The translations under genes were made by a program, and so were the position numbers. Of a stretch of DNA of 64,000 bases, positions 62,213 through 64,000 are shown piece by piece. This stretch comes from Prevotella sp. UBA4330. Lineage in GTDB: Bacteria; Bacteroidota; Bacteroidia; Bacteroidales; Bacteroidaceae. The number at the start of each line of letters is the position of its first letter. Position 1 is the stretch's first letter. Below the pieces are notes generated by a model, which did not search any database, was not told the DNA's origin, and saw only the letters and a program-made list of their open reading frames with translations. The stretch spans positions 44,693 to 108,692 of the forward strand of contig DGTS01000008.1 in NCBI GenBank assembly GCA_002394385.1, given 5' to 3'.

Positions 62213-62298
62213 ATACTTGTCAATTTGTTTACTTGTCAACTCGTCAACTTGTTTACTTGTCAACTTGTCAACTTGTTTACTTGTCAACTTGTCAACTA
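62213..62298. repeat. ACTTGTCAACTTGTTT repeat array between nadK and the ABC gene
   Basis: Same word family and orientation as 3141-3216. It runs to within 4 bases of the ABC gene start codon at 62303, so it is in the translation initiation region; no ribosome binding site of usual type is seen there. Confidence 0.85.
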
Positions 62299-62302
62299 AT
62301 AA

Positions 62303-63973
62303 ATGAAAGTAAAGGAACTGCTCAGAATGGAGGACAGCCGCTATCCGGTGCGACAGATACTGCGCTGGTTGTGGCGTGCATGGAGAGGCAACAGGCTCCA
62401 GGCGGCGCTTAATGCTGCACTGGGACTGATAGGTGTTGTCATCTCTCTCTCGCAGGTGTGGGCAGTACAACATGCCATCGACGTGGCAGCGCACACCATC
62501 GAGGGTTCGCTTCCCTGGGCAGTGGCGTTCATGGGACTGCTCATCTTGTGCGACTTCGCCCTTCACATAGCAAGCATCTGGGTGCGCAACATACTGGGCA
62601 TCAGGGCACAGAACCGCATGCAGCAGCGCATGCTCGACCGAATACTGCGTTCAGAGTGGCACGGCAAGGAGCGTTTCCATAGTGGCGACGTCATAAACCG
62701 ACTCGAAGGCGACGTGGGCAACGTGGTGGGATTCCTCACGGAGACCATTCCAAGCACGCTTTCGGTACTGGCAATGTTCCTCGGCGCATTTTTCTATCTC
62801 TTCTCAATGGACGCTCTGCTGGCGGTGCTCATCATCATCATGCTGCCCATATTCATCCTTGTCAGCAAGGTTTACATCAAGCAGATGCGCAAACTGACGC
62901 GCAAGGTGCGCGACAGCGACTCTAAGGTGCAGAGCGTTTTGCAGGAAACGGTGCAGAACCGCATGCTGATAAAGACTCTCGAAAGCGACTCGATGATGGT
63001 GGACAAACTGGAGAGCACACAGAGCGAACTGCGTCACAATGTGGTGAAGCGCACCATCTTTTCTGTCTTCTCAAACCTTATCCTGAACTTCGGTTTCGCC
63101 CTTGGCTATCTCATTGCCTTCCTCTGGAGTGCAACGAGAATGTATAACCACACGTTGTCGTTCGGCGGAATGACCGCTTTCCTGCAACTGGTGGCAAAGA
63201 TACAGGGACCGGCACGCTCGCTGACGAAACTTGTTCCGGCATTCGTAAGCGTGTTCACGGCTGCCGAACGACTTATGGAACTTGAGGAGAATCCGCTCGA
63301 AGAGCAGGGCGACCCGATAGAGATGGAAAGTCCGTGCGGCGTGCGCCTTGAGGATGTTTCATACGCTTATACTGCTGAGGATGGCGATGTCGTGAAGAAC
63401 CTTACGTTCGACTTCTACCCTGGTTCGTGCACCGCCATACTCGGAGAGACTGGGGCTGGCAAGACAACTCTGGTGCGCATGATTCTCGCACTGATAAAAC
63501 CGCAAAGCGGAAACGCCATTATTTATAATAAGGAGAACGAGCACCCGCTGTCGCCGCTGCTGCGATGCAACTTTGTATATGTGCCACAGGGCAATACGCT
63601 GCTCAGCGGAACCATCCGCGAGAACCTGCGGCTGGGACGCGTCGAGGCTACAGAGGAAGAGATGAACGAGGCGTTGAAACAAGCGTGTGCCGACTTTGTC
63701 TTCTCATTGCCGCAGGGCATCGACACCGTCTGCAGCGAGAGTGGGGGAGGACTCAGTGAAGGACAGGCACAGCGCATAGCCATTGCCCGCGCCCTGCTTC
63801 GTCGCGGAAGCATCATGCTCTTCGATGAGGCTACAAGTGCCCTCGACCCCGACACCGAGCGCCAACTGCTGCAAAACATTCTTGAGAAACGAGACAAGAC
63901 CGTAATCTTCATTACCCACCGTCCCGCCGTAGTCGATTACTGCGACCAGACGTTGCATATAGAGAAGATATAA
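62303..63973 (+). CDS. ABC exporter, fused permease and ATPase (MsbA-like)
   Basis: A 556-aa half-transporter of the inner membrane. Residues about 20-300 hold six membrane helices with the type I exporter fold. Residues about 335-556 are the ATPase: Walker A GETGAGKT (381-388), signature LSEGQ in GGLSEGQAQRIAIARAL, Walker B MLFDEAT (Asp508, Glu509) and the switch His in FITHRP. It probably forms a homodimer exporting a lipid, peptide or drug; the substrate is not readable. Confidence 0.92.
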   Translation: MKVKELLRMEDSRYPVRQILRWLWRAWRGNRLQAALNAALGLIGVVISLSQVWAVQHAIDVAAHTIEGSLPWAVAFMGLLILCDFALHIASIWVRNILGIRAQNRMQQRMLDRILRSEWHGKERFHSGDVINRLEGDVGNVVGFLTETIPSTLSVLAMFLGAFFYLFSMDALLAVLIIIMLPIFILVSKVYIKQMRKLTRKVRDSDSKVQSVLQETVQNRMLIKTLESDSMMVDKLESTQSELRHNVVKRTIFSVFSNLILNFGFALGYLIAFLWSATRMYNHTLSFGGMTAFLQLVAKIQGPARSLTKLVPAFVSVFTAAERLMELEENPLEEQGDPIEMESPCGVRLEDVSYAYTAEDGDVVKNLTFDFYPGSCTAILGETGAGKTTLVRMILALIKPQSGNAIIYNKENEHPLSPLLRCNFVYVPQGNTLLSGTIRENLRLGRVEATEEEMNEALKQACADFVFSLPQGIDTVCSESGGGLSEGQAQRIAIARALLRRGSIMLFDEATSALDPDTERQLLQNILEKRDKTVIFITHRPAVVDYCDQTLHIEKI

Positions 63974-64000
63974 CATTAACGTGAGTTCGACGAATGATTT

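Overview
The window looks like a chromosome segment from a gut or rumen Bacteroidales bacterium, most likely Prevotella or a close relative. The signs are Bacteroidetes-type promoters (TAnnTTTG -7 boxes), a SusC/SusD fructan locus, the type IX secretion proteins PorU and PorV, DUF4290, and secreted proteins that end in a Prevotella-style GIYI..K tail. Housekeeping genes are moderately GC-rich. The stretch from about 47 to 56 kb is visibly AT-richer and looks acquired.

Layout. 1-6 kb: a minus-strand operon tsaB, DUF4290 gene, murA, rimM, dxr, rseP (rseP runs off the left edge). 6-13.2 kb: yicC, gmk and nadD, split by a block of secreted proteins (a WKNG-repeat protein, a DUF4353-like beta-helix protein with a small partner, and a GH5 glucanase). 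13.8-16.6 kb: a large lipoprotein with a possible beta-pore-forming-toxin-like region, and an AraC-type regulator. 16.6-19.9 kb: rplM-rpsI (behind a roughly 200-nt leader), rpsB, tsf. 20.2-33.8 kb: a fructan utilisation locus. It has a membrane-spanning regulator (periplasmic binding protein fused to AraC), then operon 1 (susC, susD, DUF4960-type binding protein, GH32 lipoprotein) and operon 2 (GH32, MFS transporter, fructokinase). Both operon promoters carry the same perfect palindrome at the same spacing. 34-41.2 kb: an XRE/zinc-ribbon protein, a FAH-family protein, porU, porV, and a long ORF in which a DUF559 nuclease domain is fused in frame to IspF. 41.2-47 kb: a CE6-like esterase, a small secreted protein, a TfoX-like protein and two glycosyltransferases.

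47-56.3 kb: an AT-rich accessory island. It encodes a WYL regulator, a PD-(D/E)XK nuclease of PGN_0703 type, a 618-aa protein with two nuclease cores, a truncated phosphoesterase, a small DnaE-like protein, an RpoD-like sigma factor and an AAA+ ATPase. Broken gene remnants lie on both sides. Its composition resembles a phage-defence or mobile-element module, but I do not recognise it as a named system. 56.3-64 kb: LysM/M23 peptidase, recG, ispD, DJ-1 family gene, nadK and an ABC exporter.

The two observations I rate highest are (i) the DUF559 gene bounded by inverted GC-rich palindromic repeats, inserted between porV and ispF and reading through three 51-nt repeat units into IspF, and (ii) the WYL / three-nuclease-core / sigma / AAA+ island. 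Several families of short repeats start within a few bases of stop codons, or contain them, throughout the window. No tRNA, rRNA, CRISPR array or complete insertion sequence was seen.
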